Source: Clostridia bacterium
Lineage (GTDB): Bacteria; Bacillota; Clostridia; Oscillospirales; CAG-272
DNA length: 64,000 nucleotides
Assembly: GCA_017942005.1 (NCBI GenBank)
Contig: JAGAVJ010000013.1
Location: 147,088-211,087 of the forward strand
Direction: 5' to 3'
Shown here: positions 8,434 through 19,200 of the stretch, one piece after another
Position numbering within the stretch: position 1 is the stretch's first letter
Layout of the letters: each line of letters starts with the position of its first letter
The notes under the pieces: generated by a model
Told to the model about the DNA's origin: nothing
Database searches by the model: none
Seen by the model: only the letters and a program-made list of their open reading frames with translations
Translations under genes and position numbers: made by a program

Positions 8434-8627
8434 AACGTGAGTTTGATGCATTTCATGGGGAAAACTTTTCTCCCAAAAAAGATTTTCCCCATTCCCCTTA
8501 CCCCTTTTCAAAAAACTTTAAACTGGGTAATCTAACAAAAATTCATGTGTTTTTTGTTAGTTAGAAGTTTTTGCGGAGGAGTTTGAGGAGGTGCTTTTTT
8601 CAAAAAGCATCTCCTCATCGAACTTAC
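8434..8627. mobile_element. MITE-like element, copy 1 (right end eroded)
   Basis: The copy begins AACGTGAGTTTGATG and ends with CATCGAACTTAC, an imperfect inverted match. The left half carries a GGGGAAAAC...TTTTCCCC hairpin and the right half an AGGAGGTGCTTTTTTC...GCATCTCCTC hairpin. It lies between the response regulator and ABC ATPase genes. No target duplication is visible, which fits the damaged right end. Confidence 0.6.
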
Positions 8628-8655
8628 AAAGGGATTGACCGTGAATAGCGTATTT

Positions 8656-9333
8656 TTATTGCAGATATCGAAAGCCAATCCCCCAAACCGCTTCAATGCA
8701 GTCTCTGTCCAATACCTCTTTCAGTTTTCTGCGCAGATTGCTGACATGCTGTTTTAGAGAAGAATCGGTGCAGTCCGGTGTCTCCAGTGCAATGCGGTCA
8801 AGAATACTGCTTTTTGCGATGGCACGTCCGGGATTCTGCGACAAAAGCTTTAAAATGGCATATTCTGTCCGTGTCAAGTGAATGTGTGTCTGATGATACA
8901 CGGCAGAATGCTCTTCTTCCACCAATTGCAGCCTATCCGGCTGCGCCGATGCAAGTTCTGCGGCAGCAGAACCTGCATCGGTTCTCCTCCGCAGATGCGC
9001 GGCAATTCGTGCAAGCAGCTCCTCCGAATCAAACGGCTTTGTCACATAATCACAGGCGCCGCCGCGCAGAAGCTCCACCTTGTCATGGGTTTCTGCCTTT
9101 GCACTCAAAACCATAACCGGGATGTCATCGACAGGGATATGAGTCAATACCTCCTCACCGGATATCCCCGGCAGCAGCAGATCAAGCAAAATCAACGACG
9201 GCTTTTCATGCTTCAAAAGCAGCAACGCTTCTGTCCCGGAATATGCGCGTATCACGCGATACCCCGCCCGGGAAAGTAAAATTTCCAGTACATCGCCAAT
9301 TGCGATATCGTCCTCTATGACAGCAATGGTCAA
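8656..9333 (-). CDS. OmpR-family response regulator
   Basis: A 225-residue regulator with an N-terminal receiver domain (acidic pocket EDD at residues 7-9, phospho-acceptor Asp51 in ILLDLLLPG, Lys99 in VTKPF) and a C-terminal winged helix ending AVWGIGFRYL. It would be phosphorylated by the kinase encoded at the far end of the ABC cluster and bind DNA as a dimer. AAGGAGG precedes the start. A near-perfect palindrome sits in its promoter region (9360-9389) and is a plausible autoregulatory operator. Confidence 0.93.
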   Translation of the reverse strand: MTIAVIEDDIAIGDVLEILLSRAGYRVIRAYSGTEALLLLKHEKPSLILLDLLLPGISGEEVLTHIPVDDIPVMVLSAKAETHDKVELLRGGACDYVTKPFDSEELLARIAAHLRRRTDAGSAAAELASAQPDRLQLVEEEHSAVYHQTHIHLTRTEYAILKLLSQNPGRAIAKSSILDRIALETPDCTDSSLKQHVSNLRRKLKEVLDRDCIEAVWGIGFRYLQ

Positions 9334-9359
9334 AAAAACGCGCCTCCTTATCCTATCGC

Positions 9360-9389
9360 AATATTTGTATAATTACATTATACAATATT
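9360..9389. promoter_or_regulatory. Palindromic operator over the response regulator promoter
   Basis: Two 13-14 base arms, AATATTGTATAAT and its inverse, meet around a short centre. On the minus strand the arm contains the TATAAT that would be the -10 of the response regulator gene. Placement over a -10 suggests a repressor or autoregulator site. Confidence 0.5.
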
Positions 9390-9427
9390 CAAACTGCAAA
9401 ATCTGTCGGTAAAATGTGAACATTCTC

Positions 9428-9456
9428 TTGACATTATTTCAGAATCCTGTTATAAT
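9428..9456 (+). promoter_or_regulatory. Consensus promoter for the metallo-hydrolase gene
   Basis: TTGACA (9428-9433), 17 bases, TATAAT (9451-9456); both hexamers are perfect. AAAAAAGGAGG follows at 9461-9471. Confidence 0.85.
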
Positions 9457-9482
9457 TGAGAAAAAAGGAGGTATCATTTCCT

Positions 9483-10343
9483 GTGCTTACAAAAGAATCC
9501 ATTCAAAAAACCGCTCTCGCAGAACATCAGCTTGCAATGTGGTATCTCGGTCAGGTTGGATTTTTATTTTTATACCGTGGAAAAACCATTCTGATCGATG
9601 GATATCTATCCGATTATGTTGACCGCAACTGTTCCAATGCACTGCTGTCCTGGGTACGGCGCTATCCTGTACCGCTTGACCCCTGTTCCCTTGACTTTGT
9701 GGACGCTGTGCTTTGCTCTCACGCGCATGAAGATCATACCGACCCCGATACCATAAAAGCCATTCTTTCGGTAAATGATCATGCATGCTTCATTGGAACC
9801 CATGCCGTGGCAGACCGCTTTTTGTCGCTTGGTGTTCCGGGGCACCGTATAGCGGCATTGGACAACGATGCAAGTATCCGCCTGTCTGACGATATCGTCA
9901 TTAAAAATGTTCCCTCCGCCCATGAGGAGCTGCACCCTGACAAAAGCGGTCAATATGAGGAAGGCGGATTCCTTTTGACCTTTGGTGCGGGTTCGGATGC
10001 AATTTCGGTCTATCATGCCGGAGACGGCTGTCCTTGGGACGGTCTGGAATCCCGTCTGAGGGGACAGGGGGGACGGGGACCCGACATCGCAATTCTTCCG
10101 GTCAACGGACGTGACTACTACCGCCGCCATGACAAAAACATCATCGGCAATTTTGATTGTGTGGAAGCCATCACGCTTGCGCAGCACATCGGCGCCGATT
10201 ATATCTTCCCCGTACACATTGATCTTTATGATGTCAATGCACTGAATCCCGCAATTTTCGTCGATATTCTGGAAAAACAAAATCCCAAACAGAACTATCA
10301 CATCTTCCGTCCGGGAGAGCGCATGATTTATGCAAAAGAATAA
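9483..10343 (+). CDS. UlaG-like MBL-fold metallo-hydrolase
   Basis: About 286 residues with the metallo-beta-lactamase signature SHAHEDHTDPD near residue 80, a second ligand region YHAGDGCPWDG, and a late His in FPVHIDLYDV. The opening AMWYLGQVGFLF matches the UlaG branch (L-ascorbate-6-phosphate lactonase and relatives), which binds Mn2+ or Zn2+. A sugar-lactone substrate would fit the carbohydrate genes that follow, but no ulaABC transporter genes are present, so this is only a subfamily call. The start is GTG at 9483, 11 bases after AGGAGG; translation from the in-frame TTG inside the -10 is not credible. Confidence 0.82.
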   Translation: MLTKESIQKTALAEHQLAMWYLGQVGFLFLYRGKTILIDGYLSDYVDRNCSNALLSWVRRYPVPLDPCSLDFVDAVLCSHAHEDHTDPDTIKAILSVNDHACFIGTHAVADRFLSLGVPGHRIAALDNDASIRLSDDIVIKNVPSAHEELHPDKSGQYEEGGFLLTFGAGSDAISVYHAGDGCPWDGLESRLRGQGGRGPDIAILPVNGRDYYRRHDKNIIGNFDCVEAITLAQHIGADYIFPVHIDLYDVNALNPAIFVDILEKQNPKQNYHIFRPGERMIYAKE

Positions 10344-10351
10344 AGGAAAGG

Positions 10352-10395
10352 GGCTGCTGCAAGTCCGTAGGCATTCGGTACTTGCAGCAGCCTCT
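10352..10395 (+). terminator. Terminator hairpin (GGCTGCTGCAAGT family)
   Basis: The arm 10352-10364 pairs perfectly with 10380-10392, followed by a U-rich tail. It ends the metallo-hydrolase transcript. Confidence 0.7.
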
Positions 10396-10446
10396 GTCTT
10401 TTTCCGGGCTTTGTACAACAGCCCTTCCTGTTATTCCTTCATAAAA

Positions 10447-13029
10447 TCAGCACATGACAACGGTATGTTCACCGGAGCCAAGCTTGGTGTGCTTTTCATA
10501 CGGTACGCCATCTACGGTAATACAGCCTTCTGCTTCTACCGTACAGCATGCGCCGGCAGGGACATACAGCATGCAGAGATGTTTGTCGCCCTTGGTATCC
10601 ATGGTGACTGCAATTTTACCTGCTGCCGTATGGAGGTCCAGTGCGGTGTGGTCGATTTCCGCCATAAAGCACGGAGCAAATGCAAATTCCGCAAAACCGG
10701 GCTTGACCGGCGTGATACCGCACAGCTCTGTCACAGCAGTATACAAAAATCCGCCGTGCATCGGATGGTTATAAGATGCAACACCCTTTTCTCTGACCGC
10801 GATATTTTTCATATCCGGCTCTTCCCATACAGTGGTTGCACCGTCGTCAAGCATGGTTCCGAAGCTTGTATGTGTGCGCTGGAACAAAAATCTCGTCGCT
10901 TCTCCGCCGAATCCTGCACGCAGAAGTACCGGAACCAGATACTTGTTGCCATAAATACCGGTCGGCATTGCATAATCATCCTTTGCCATGCGGACACGCA
11001 GTCCGGAAAGCAGTGCATCGTATCCGCCTGCGGGATACAATCCGATTTGCAGTGCAACACCGTCCGTTCCCCAATAACCAAAGTCTGCACTTTCTTCGCA
11101 ATAGAAATGGCGAATGAACGATTCCTTGATTTTTTCAGCAAGATCGTGATAATAGGACACATCTCCAAGACCGAATATACTGCACAGCTCCTCCATACGG
11201 ATGCAGATTTCATAGAACATCAAGGTAGAGGAATGCGCGACCGGCATACGGCGCGGACCGTTATTGCCCTCCGCAGGGTCCCAGTCACCCAGTCCTTCGG
11301 AAATGATATAGTCTTCAGAGCGAGCCAGCTCATGCGCGACCCATGCTTCCATCAAATCCCAGTTTGCCGTCACAGCTTCCTTATCTCCGGAATATTTATA
11401 CATATAATACGGAAGGATGATCTGTGCGCAGCCCCAAAGCGGCGTTGCTTCTCCGCATCCGCGCTTGCCGGGAGAAATCATCTGCCATGTGCCGTACACC
11501 TCACGTGTGGTACGGATATCGTCAAGATACTTTTCATAAGAAGCAGTGCTGTCAAAGTTGAGCAGACCGTAGTTGCATACCACCTCAGCGTCACCCAGCC
11601 ATCCGCACTTTTCTCTTGCAGGGCAGTCCTCCGGAATACCGTGGAAGTTGGACTGATAGGTGTTTTTCATCACAGAAAGCAGATGATTCCAGTCTTTGTT
11701 TGAGGTATGGACCTGTGCCGTTACAGGCATGTCTGTGGTAAGTTGAATACCGGTCACAATAGAGCACCACGGCATGGTACCGTAACCTTGTGAAAAATCG
11801 TGGAAGCCCGTTAATTCTACATACCGGAACCCGTGATAGGAGAAGCGCGGACGGTAAACTTCCCCGCCGACATCACCGCGGCAGATATAGATATCCTGCT
11901 GAATGCACTGGGTCGCAAAGGCACCGATGGAACGCACATCAATGGCACCAAGCTCTGTAAGACTTTCTGCATACCGGAACACATAAACTGCGCCGCGCGG
12001 AGAATACGGCAAGTGGAACTCCGCCGTTCCTGCCATGTTTTCGCCGATATCAAAAATCCATGCACCGTCATCCTTACCGGAAACGCAGTGTACCTCCTTT
12101 GCAGGCAGCGTTCTGCATACGCGCACGGCCGGCATGAGGCACGGTGTCAGTACCCCCTTCGGCGTTTCATCTTCAATGACACAGCCCCAGTCCTCATCAT
12201 CGCCCTGATAATCTGCAAAATCCGGTGTTTCCAGACGGCAGTCGTAGGTTTCACCTGCATAAATATTGTTGACGGTAATCGGACTGTACTTATAGCGCCA
12301 ATCTTCAGTATTTGTGACAATGACCTTTTGTGTACCGTCTGCCATTGTCAGCTCCAGTCGGATTTTTGCGCAGACATCACCATAAACCAAGCCTGTGTGT
12401 CCCCAGACACGACTCTGGGAATAGAAGCCTTCTCCAAGCAGCACACAAAGCGCGTTTCCGCCATTACAAATCAGATCGGTGACATCAAAACGGCGGTACA
12501 AAACGGTCTTTTCGTAATTCGTTATCGGAGGATCGATATAATAATCATCTGTACGTTTGCCGTTGACATAGTATTCTGCGCAGCCAAGACCTGATGCATA
12601 CATCACCGCGCTGACAACATTTTCAGCGGTAAATTTGGTACGCAGATACGGCGCCCATCCTGCAATATGCTTTTTCGGCTTGATCCAGACGGCGTCTCCC
12701 CACTCCTCGGGCAAAATCTCTGTGTACACTGTTTGCTCAAGCTGTGCACTGTCACCGGCATTGGTTGTAACCGTCACGGTCACCGTGTATGCCGTGCGGG
12801 AGGGCAGCGTGAGATGATCCGGGCAAATATCATAATATTCTGCGGATGCGACCACGCCGGAATCGAATACGCAGCCGGCTCCATTCGCTTCTTTTATGAC
12901 AATACGGTAATCGCGCTGAAGCACATTGGTCTTGTCCGAATCCAGCTTCCAGCCGAAGCGAAGACCACTGGTACGGATCAATGACGGATTTTTGACATAG
13001 TCAATTGAAAAATCATATAATTTTAACAT
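10447..13029 (-). CDS. Alpha-L-rhamnosidase, GH78
   Basis: An 860-residue enzyme with the bacterial rhamnosidase order: N-terminal beta domains (opening KNPSLIRTSGLRFGWKLDS), concanavalin-like domain, (alpha/alpha)6 barrel and C-terminal beta domain. The catalytic region holds DCPAREKCGWLGDAE near residue 470 and GLGDWDP further on; the acid residues in these motifs are the expected general acid and base. No signal peptide is seen, so it should act in the cytoplasm on imported rhamnosides from pectin or plant glycosides. AAAGGAAAT precedes the ATG. A second, divergent GH78 lies at 24.3-26.5 kb. Confidence 0.92.
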   Translation of the reverse strand: MLKLYDFSIDYVKNPSLIRTSGLRFGWKLDSDKTNVLQRDYRIVIKEANGAGCVFDSGVVASAEYYDICPDHLTLPSRTAYTVTVTVTTNAGDSAQLEQTVYTEILPEEWGDAVWIKPKKHIAGWAPYLRTKFTAENVVSAVMYASGLGCAEYYVNGKRTDDYYIDPPITNYEKTVLYRRFDVTDLICNGGNALCVLLGEGFYSQSRVWGHTGLVYGDVCAKIRLELTMADGTQKVIVTNTEDWRYKYSPITVNNIYAGETYDCRLETPDFADYQGDDEDWGCVIEDETPKGVLTPCLMPAVRVCRTLPAKEVHCVSGKDDGAWIFDIGENMAGTAEFHLPYSPRGAVYVFRYAESLTELGAIDVRSIGAFATQCIQQDIYICRGDVGGEVYRPRFSYHGFRYVELTGFHDFSQGYGTMPWCSIVTGIQLTTDMPVTAQVHTSNKDWNHLLSVMKNTYQSNFHGIPEDCPAREKCGWLGDAEVVCNYGLLNFDSTASYEKYLDDIRTTREVYGTWQMISPGKRGCGEATPLWGCAQIILPYYMYKYSGDKEAVTANWDLMEAWVAHELARSEDYIISEGLGDWDPAEGNNGPRRMPVAHSSTLMFYEICIRMEELCSIFGLGDVSYYHDLAEKIKESFIRHFYCEESADFGYWGTDGVALQIGLYPAGGYDALLSGLRVRMAKDDYAMPTGIYGNKYLVPVLLRAGFGGEATRFLFQRTHTSFGTMLDDGATTVWEEPDMKNIAVREKGVASYNHPMHGGFLYTAVTELCGITPVKPGFAEFAFAPCFMAEIDHTALDLHTAAGKIAVTMDTKGDKHLCMLYVPAGACCTVEAEGCITVDGVPYEKHTKLGSGEHTVVMC

Positions 13030-13197
13030 GTAATTATTTCCTTTCGGATTTTTATGTATTTAGATTATATCGTATTTCATTGAACAATACAAGAACAAAA
13101 TGTGAATTTTAAAAATTTCAAAGAAAATCTTGTAATGCTGCCAAAGTAGTTTTCATGGGTTTGAACATGGCATCTCATGATTATTTATGATCTTGAA

Positions 13198-13226
13198 TTG
13201 ACAAAAAGCTGTAAATGTGTTATAAT
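13198..13226 (+). promoter_or_regulatory. Consensus promoter for the binding lipoprotein gene
   Basis: TTGACA (13198-13203), 17 bases, TATAAT (13221-13226). It leaves an untranslated leader of about 160 bases that contains a CACTG-CAGTG hairpin and ends GTCATAATCATG, close to the conserved start sequence of the SD-hairpin leader family. Confidence 0.8.
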
Positions 13227-13392
13227 GTTATAAAATAAATTGAAAATTATTTGATATCATGTTTTGTAATCTCTGCTCCCTTTGGGCAGATACAGATTTC
13301 AGCAAGGAAAGATTTTTGAAAAATAAACAGAAAGGAAACCCTCCCTCGAACCCATTCAGTATCACTGAAGCAGTGAGAGCATTGTCATAATC

Positions 13393-14907
13393 ATGAAGAA
13401 GAGTATATCCAAACAAAAAAATTCCACGTTACTTGCAGGACTCACCCTGCTTTTTGCCGGAATTCTGGCAGCGTCTGTCGGATGCAGTTCCACAAGTGAT
13501 CTTCCAGATACGGATACAAATACACCCACCACAAACGAAACTGCCGTCACAGAAACAGAAGCGCTTGATCCGCGTCAGCTGGTCAGCGACGATCTGCCGG
13601 AAAAGGATTTTGGCGGTCAGAAATTCCGTATCATGCTGCGCGAGGAATATGAATATGAATTTGATGTAAAAGACCAAACCGGTGAAACCATCAACGATGC
13701 AATATATAACCGTAATTTAAACGTGGCAGAACGGTACAACATTACATACGAAAGCACCGCTTTTTCGGCTTACTGGGGTAAAGGCGTGTTTAACAAGGCA
13801 ATTTCAAATTCTGTTATTGCAGATGACAATGCCTATGATCTGGTTGTTGGTTACATGTGCGATATTACACCAACCATCACACAGGGGCTTTATATCAACT
13901 GGTATGATATTCCCCATATCAATCTTGAAAAGCCGTGGTGGGTACAGCTGTTTACAGACGCCTTTACAATCAACGATAAAATTTATATGATCACAGGCGA
14001 TCTTGCCTTGTCCTTCTGGAAAGGTATGACCGGGATTGCCTTCAACAAGGGGTTGGCTGCCGACTACGATATGGAAAATCTCTACTCGGTTGTCCGTGAC
14101 GGCAAATGGACCTTTGATTATATGGAATCGCTGTGCCATCAGGTTTCAAAAGATCTCAACGGCGATGGCCTATGGGATAAAACCGATATGTACGGCTTTG
14201 TAAGCAATGCCTCCACCGGTATTGATGCGATGAAGGAAGCGTTTGATCTGCATATCACTGTCAAGGATGCCAGTGGTATTCCACAATTCGATGTTGTGAA
14301 TGATCGATGTGTGGCGGTATTGGACGCATTGAGCGACTTTTTCAAAAATCACGACGGCTATATCCCAGCTCCCAGTGCAGAAGGGGATATAGAAGCACAG
14401 ACTATATTTCTTGAAAATCGTGCGTTGTTTCAATATATTAAATTCAATGTTGTCGAAAAGCTGCGCGATATGGATACCGATTTCGGCATTATTCCATATC
14501 CGAAATGGGATGAAACGCAGAAAAATTACGGCACAACGGTGTATGATGGTTCTTCTGTCTTCCTTGTACCAAAAACGGTTCCGAGTACAGAATTTGTTGG
14601 TATTGTGACAGAAGCGCTTGCAGCGGAAAGCTACAAGTCTGTTGTACCCGCCTATTATGATGTGGTACTTAAAACAAAAGCCTCCCGTGATAACGATTCT
14701 TCCGAAATGATTGACCTGATTCGTGACAATATCGTCGTTGACTTTGGTTATATTCACTCCACAGCCTTAGACGGTGTGGGACATCTGTTTGTCGGCGAAG
14801 TACGCGCAAAAACAGCCAACATCGCTTCCACATTTAAAGCAAAACAAAAATCCGCACAAAAGAAGCTGGATAGTATCATTGAATTTTATTTTAATGAAGA
14901 GAATTGA
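13393..14907 (+). CDS. Extracellular solute-binding lipoprotein (ABC importer type)
   Basis: A 504-residue exported protein. The N-terminus is a lipoprotein signal (KK..., hydrophobic stretch, lipobox AASVGC with Cys near residue 31), then a Thr-rich linker and a two-lobed binding domain containing DLVVGYMCDIT and DLNGDGLWDKTDMYGF segments found in carbohydrate-binding family 1 proteins of Clostridia. It would capture a sugar or oligosaccharide at the membrane. No permease or ATPase gene is adjacent, so its importer must be encoded elsewhere. Neighbouring rhamnosidase and mannosidase genes suggest a plant or host glycan ligand, by inference. Confidence 0.85.
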   Translation: MKKSISKQKNSTLLAGLTLLFAGILAASVGCSSTSDLPDTDTNTPTTNETAVTETEALDPRQLVSDDLPEKDFGGQKFRIMLREEYEYEFDVKDQTGETINDAIYNRNLNVAERYNITYESTAFSAYWGKGVFNKAISNSVIADDNAYDLVVGYMCDITPTITQGLYINWYDIPHINLEKPWWVQLFTDAFTINDKIYMITGDLALSFWKGMTGIAFNKGLAADYDMENLYSVVRDGKWTFDYMESLCHQVSKDLNGDGLWDKTDMYGFVSNASTGIDAMKEAFDLHITVKDASGIPQFDVVNDRCVAVLDALSDFFKNHDGYIPAPSAEGDIEAQTIFLENRALFQYIKFNVVEKLRDMDTDFGIIPYPKWDETQKNYGTTVYDGSSVFLVPKTVPSTEFVGIVTEALAAESYKSVVPAYYDVVLKTKASRDNDSSEMIDLIRDNIVVDFGYIHSTALDGVGHLFVGEVRAKTANIASTFKAKQKSAQKKLDSIIEFYFNEEN

Positions 14908-14923
14908 CAGTTTCAAATAAATA

Positions 14924-14971
14924 AAAAAGATTCTGCATTCGTCTTATTCTGACGGTGCAGAATCTTTTTTT
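14924..14971 (+). terminator. Intrinsic terminator after the lipoprotein gene
   Basis: AAAGATTCTGCA pairs with TGCAGAATCTTT around an 18-base loop and is followed by a T-run. Confidence 0.85.
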
Positions 14972-15043
14972 GCACAAAATGAAGATCGGCGCAGCACTGC
15001 ATAAAAAAACACCTCCATATATTTGAATTTTTTTCATTTACTC

Positions 15044-15072
15044 TTGACCAAATAAAAAAAATCCGTTATAAT
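15044..15072 (+). promoter_or_regulatory. Promoter for the beta-helix / GH38 pair
   Basis: TTGACC (15044-15049), 17 bases, TATAAT (15067-15072), ahead of an AAAGGAGG ribosome site. Confidence 0.8.
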
Positions 15073-15167
15073 GATTATAATAGAAATTCGCAGAAAATGA
15101 AATACAGACAATTGTAAAATTTCGCTTTCCAACTCCCTGAAAATAAAATACCAAAGGAGGATTTCCT

Positions 15168-16229
15168 ATGAAAAACATCTTTGACATTACAGCCTACGGC
15201 GCGGTTGGCGACAATGCCACCGATTGTACAAAGGCAATTCAGGCAGCAATGGATGACGCAGCTGCCTGCCGCGGCGTCGTAGCAGTTCCGCCCGGAATTT
15301 ACCGCACAGGGCGTTTGAAAATGGGTGCGGGTGTCGCTCTGGAAGGACATTCTGCATGGAGCTTCCGTTCGTTCGGCGCATCGGTCTTCGTGCTGAATAC
15401 CGATGAAACAGACTGTCTTCTGGATATCACCGGCGCCTTTGGCTGTGCCATCCGCGGTATGAGCTTCAACGGCGGCAATCTCGGTAAAAACATTCATGGC
15501 GTCAAGCTGTACTGGGACAAATACAATGGCGGCGCTGAAGAAGATACCCCAACCATCGACGACTGCCGCATCGGATATTTCACCGGTGACGGCGTCAGAC
15601 TGGAACATATCTGGTGCTTCTCTGTGCGGCACTCCATGATTTGTTTCAACAAAGGCGCCGGTCTTTACATCGACGGCTGGGACGGCTTTGTGATCGACAA
15701 CTGGTTCTCCGGCAACCGCGGCGGCGGCATGACCGGCGGTCCGTGTGCCGCTTCCATCACTGCCACTGGCAACCGCGTGGAATGGAACCAGTTAGGCGGA
15801 TTTTATCTGCCGAATGTCAATTGCTGCAACTTTACCGGCAACTATTTTGACCGTTCCGGCGGTCCTGCCCTGGTACTGGGTATAGACGGCGGCACTGCAA
15901 CTGCGGTTTCCGTAACAGGCAACCTCATTTACCGCTCCGGCAAACCAAAGGATATGCCGTTTGATGAGGTTTATGACAGCGCCCATGTCCGTATGACCAA
16001 AGCCGACAACATCGTTTTAACAGGCAATACCTTCCGTATCGGACGCGACGACGGCGGCGTCGGCACCTGGAGTCCCGATTACACCATCGTCATGAAAAAC
16101 TGCAATCACTGCATTGTGCGTGATAATGTCTGGCACCGCAGTTCCATTAAGGACGGCATTGTGATGCTCGGCGACAATCCGGAGGTAGAATGTGACCACA
16201 ATATCGGCAGCACTTGGCAGCCGGAATAA
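15168..16229 (+). CDS. Right-handed parallel beta-helix protein (pectate-lyase-3-like)
   Basis: A 353-residue protein beginning IFDITAYGAVGDNATDCTKA, the N-terminal signature of the Pectate_lyase_3 / polygalacturonase-like beta-helix group, then GVVAVPPGIYRTGRLKM and many short N- and G-rich coils (TGNRVEWN, TGNYFDRS, TGNLIYRS, TGNTFRI). No signal peptide is visible. Such proteins bind or cleave polysaccharides; the catalytic acids of GH28 cannot be placed with confidence, so the exact activity is open. AAAGGAGGATTTCCT precedes the ATG, and the alpha-mannosidase gene follows after 33 bases. Confidence 0.8.
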   Translation: MKNIFDITAYGAVGDNATDCTKAIQAAMDDAAACRGVVAVPPGIYRTGRLKMGAGVALEGHSAWSFRSFGASVFVLNTDETDCLLDITGAFGCAIRGMSFNGGNLGKNIHGVKLYWDKYNGGAEEDTPTIDDCRIGYFTGDGVRLEHIWCFSVRHSMICFNKGAGLYIDGWDGFVIDNWFSGNRGGGMTGGPCAASITATGNRVEWNQLGGFYLPNVNCCNFTGNYFDRSGGPALVLGIDGGTATAVSVTGNLIYRSGKPKDMPFDEVYDSAHVRMTKADNIVLTGNTFRIGRDDGGVGTWSPDYTIVMKNCNHCIVRDNVWHRSSIKDGIVMLGDNPEVECDHNIGSTWQPE

Positions 16230-16262
16230 AAACATATCTTATTTTGACAGGAGGACGTTTCC

Positions 16263-19200
16263 TTGAATCAACAGGCTTATATCAACCGTACCTACAAAAA
16301 GTTTGACAATGTGCTGGAACTTTATGCAAAAAAGATCTTTCATGTTATCGGTAGGGCAGACGCTGTTTCTGCCTACGAAACGGATGAGCATCTCCGTCTT
16401 CCGCCGGATGCAAATCAAACCAAACCCATTGCACCGGATACCACATGGGGGCATGAATGGGGCAATCTCTGGCTGACTGCATCCTATACCGTCCCCGCGT
16501 GTGCAGACGGCAAAACGCTGTGCGTCCTATGTGACGCCGAAGCGGTGGAAATTCTCTGTTTCTGCAACGGAAAACCAGCCGGCATTATCAATTCCAAGAA
16601 CCGCTTCCTCGGCGGTGAACATTCCGCGATGTTTCTGGCATCCCCTGCAAAGGCAGGAGAAACCTATTCGCTTGCATTTGAATGCTATGCAGGACACACC
16701 TGTCTCGGATGCAGCCCCTATGAAAATTATGACCGCGACGAGTCCCTTCATGACGCATGCATCCACACCTATCACGGTATTTTCTTTGCTGTGATGGATA
16801 CGCTCATGCGTGATTTTGTCTTTGACCTTTCCACAGTCCTGCAAATTGCGCGTCTCCCAGGTGAAAACTTCACTGCAATGCGTGCGCATGAATGTCTGAT
16901 GAAAGCATTCCCGTATTTAATCGGCGATGTCGCATCTGCATCCGAGGAAGAACTGCATGCGTCCTGTGAGACCATTCGCTCTATCCTTGCACCTGCATTG
17001 GAAAAGAAAGAAGGCGGCGACCGTTCCCGCGGTAAAATCGGTGTCATCGGTCATTCCCATATGGACACCGCATGGCTGTGGCCGGTCAGCGAAACCATCC
17101 GCAAGTGTGCGCGGACCTATTCCCAGACCTTGAATCTGATGGACATGTATCCTGAATATACCTTTATCCAATCCTCTGCTTTGCATCTCGACTGGATGCG
17201 GCAGTATTATCCCGATATTTTTGAAGGCATCAAGGAAAAGGTCGCAGAAGGCCGTTATGAACCGAACGGCGGCGTATGGGTCGAATGCGACTGCAACATC
17301 ACCGGCGGTGAAGCAATGGTACGTCAGTTTTTATACGGTCAGCGCTTTACCAAGCAGTATTTAAACTACACTTCCGACGCATTCTGGCTGCCTGACACCT
17401 TCGGCTACAACGGCGCGATTCCGCAGATCATGCAGGGCGCAGACGTCAAATACTTCTATACCACAAAAATGGCATGGAGCGATTTGAACCTCTTCCCGGC
17501 AGATACCTTTGTCTGGCGCGGTATTGACGGCACGGAGGTGACCACGCACTTAAACCGGATGCATCTGATTCCGGACGTACAGACTCTTTCCGGTACTGTC
17601 ACGGAAATCAGAGACAAACATTCCAATGATCACAGACTTGCGGCATACGGCTATGGAGATGGCGGCGGCGGTCCGACCTACGGTATGCTCGAATATTTGA
17701 AACGTACCAAAGACCTTTGCGGCATGCCGGAAATTGTTCCGACAACCGTATCTGCATTTATGGACGAAATCGAAGCACGCAAGGATCAGCTTCCGGTATA
17801 CGACGGTGAACTGTATCTGGAATACCACCGCGGTACCCTGACCCAGATGCATGAAGTCAAAAAGAACAACCGCCTGGCTGAATTTGCACTTGCCGACCTT
17901 GAGCTGTTCAATGTACTTGCAGACGAGAAGACCCATCCCAAACACGACGACTGGTATAAAATTCTGTTGAAGAACCAGTTCCACGATATTTTACCAGGAA
18001 CCTCTATTCCGCGTGTCTACGAGGTTGCCATTCCCGAAATGCACAGTTTGATCGACCATGCATGCACCGCTGTAAAGGAATACGCGAACAAACTCTCCGT
18101 TCCCGCTGAAAATACCGTTTCTGTATACAATCCGCTTTCCTTTGCCCGCGATGATGCCATCGTACTTGACGGCGCATATGGCGTGGAAGGGGAAACTGCG
18201 CAGGTTTATAAGGATATGGACGGAAACGAGAAAACAGCCGTGCTGCTGCACCATGCAATTCCGGCAATGGAAGCAGCGGTACTGAAGCTGCAGGCACCCG
18301 CTTCTCCCTCAGCATCGGTCTTCCGTGCAGAAGGCAACGTCCTTGTTACGCCCGTTTACCGTGTCACCTTTGATGAAAACGGCTATATTTCTTCTCTTAT
18401 CGATCGCCGCACAGAACGTGAAATTGCCAATCGCCGCGGTGCTGCGCTCGGTACGCTGTGGTTTGGAGAAGATATGCCTACTGCCTATGACAACTGGGAA
18501 GTGGAAGACGATATCTTCTTGAAATTAAAGCCCGTGACAAAGCGCATATCCCATGCGGTCGTATCTGACGGTGCTGCTGCATACCGCATCCGTTCTGTAT
18601 ATGCATTTGGAAGAACATCCACTGCGACTGTCGATACCGTGTTCTATGCAAACTCCGCCCGTATCGATTATGAGGTCAAGCTGGACTGGCAGGAACGCCA
18701 TGCATTGATGAAAGCCGGCTTTGATGTCAATATCCGCAGCGGCTTTATGAAAAATGAAATTCAGTTCGGTCATGTGGACAGACCGACGACAAGCAATCAT
18801 TCGATAGAAGCTGCACGCTTTGAGGTCTGCAACCACAAATGGACCGATCTGTCGGAAACGCGATACGGCGTTGCCATTCTCAACGACTGCAAATACGGAA
18901 TTTCCTGCAAGGGAAGCGATATGCGTCTGACGCTTCACCGCGGCGGCTGCCGTCCGGACTTCGTTACCGACTTCGGCATCCACACAATGACCTATTCTCT
19001 GCTTCCGCACATCGGCGCATTCCAGGCGGAAACGGTTGTATTGCCTTCCTACATGCTCAACCGAAAGCCGATTCTTGTCAACGGCATCCTGCATGCGCCA
19101 AAGCTGTTTGACATCACTGCGCCGAACATCCTTTGTGAAGCAGTCAAACCGGCGGAGGATGTGGAACATGCATATGTCCTGCGTCTTTACGAGTGTGAAC

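Noticed and set aside
8282..8637. 14-base identity TTACAAAGGGATTG at 8282 and 8624
   Set aside because: It abuts the eroded end of a MITE-like copy and may mark an old rearrangement, but one short match is not enough to claim it.
13330..13395. Lipoprotein leader as a full member of the SD-hairpin family
   Set aside because: GTCATAATCATG is present but the stem does not abut the start and ATT replaces the first ATG; kept only as a possible relative.
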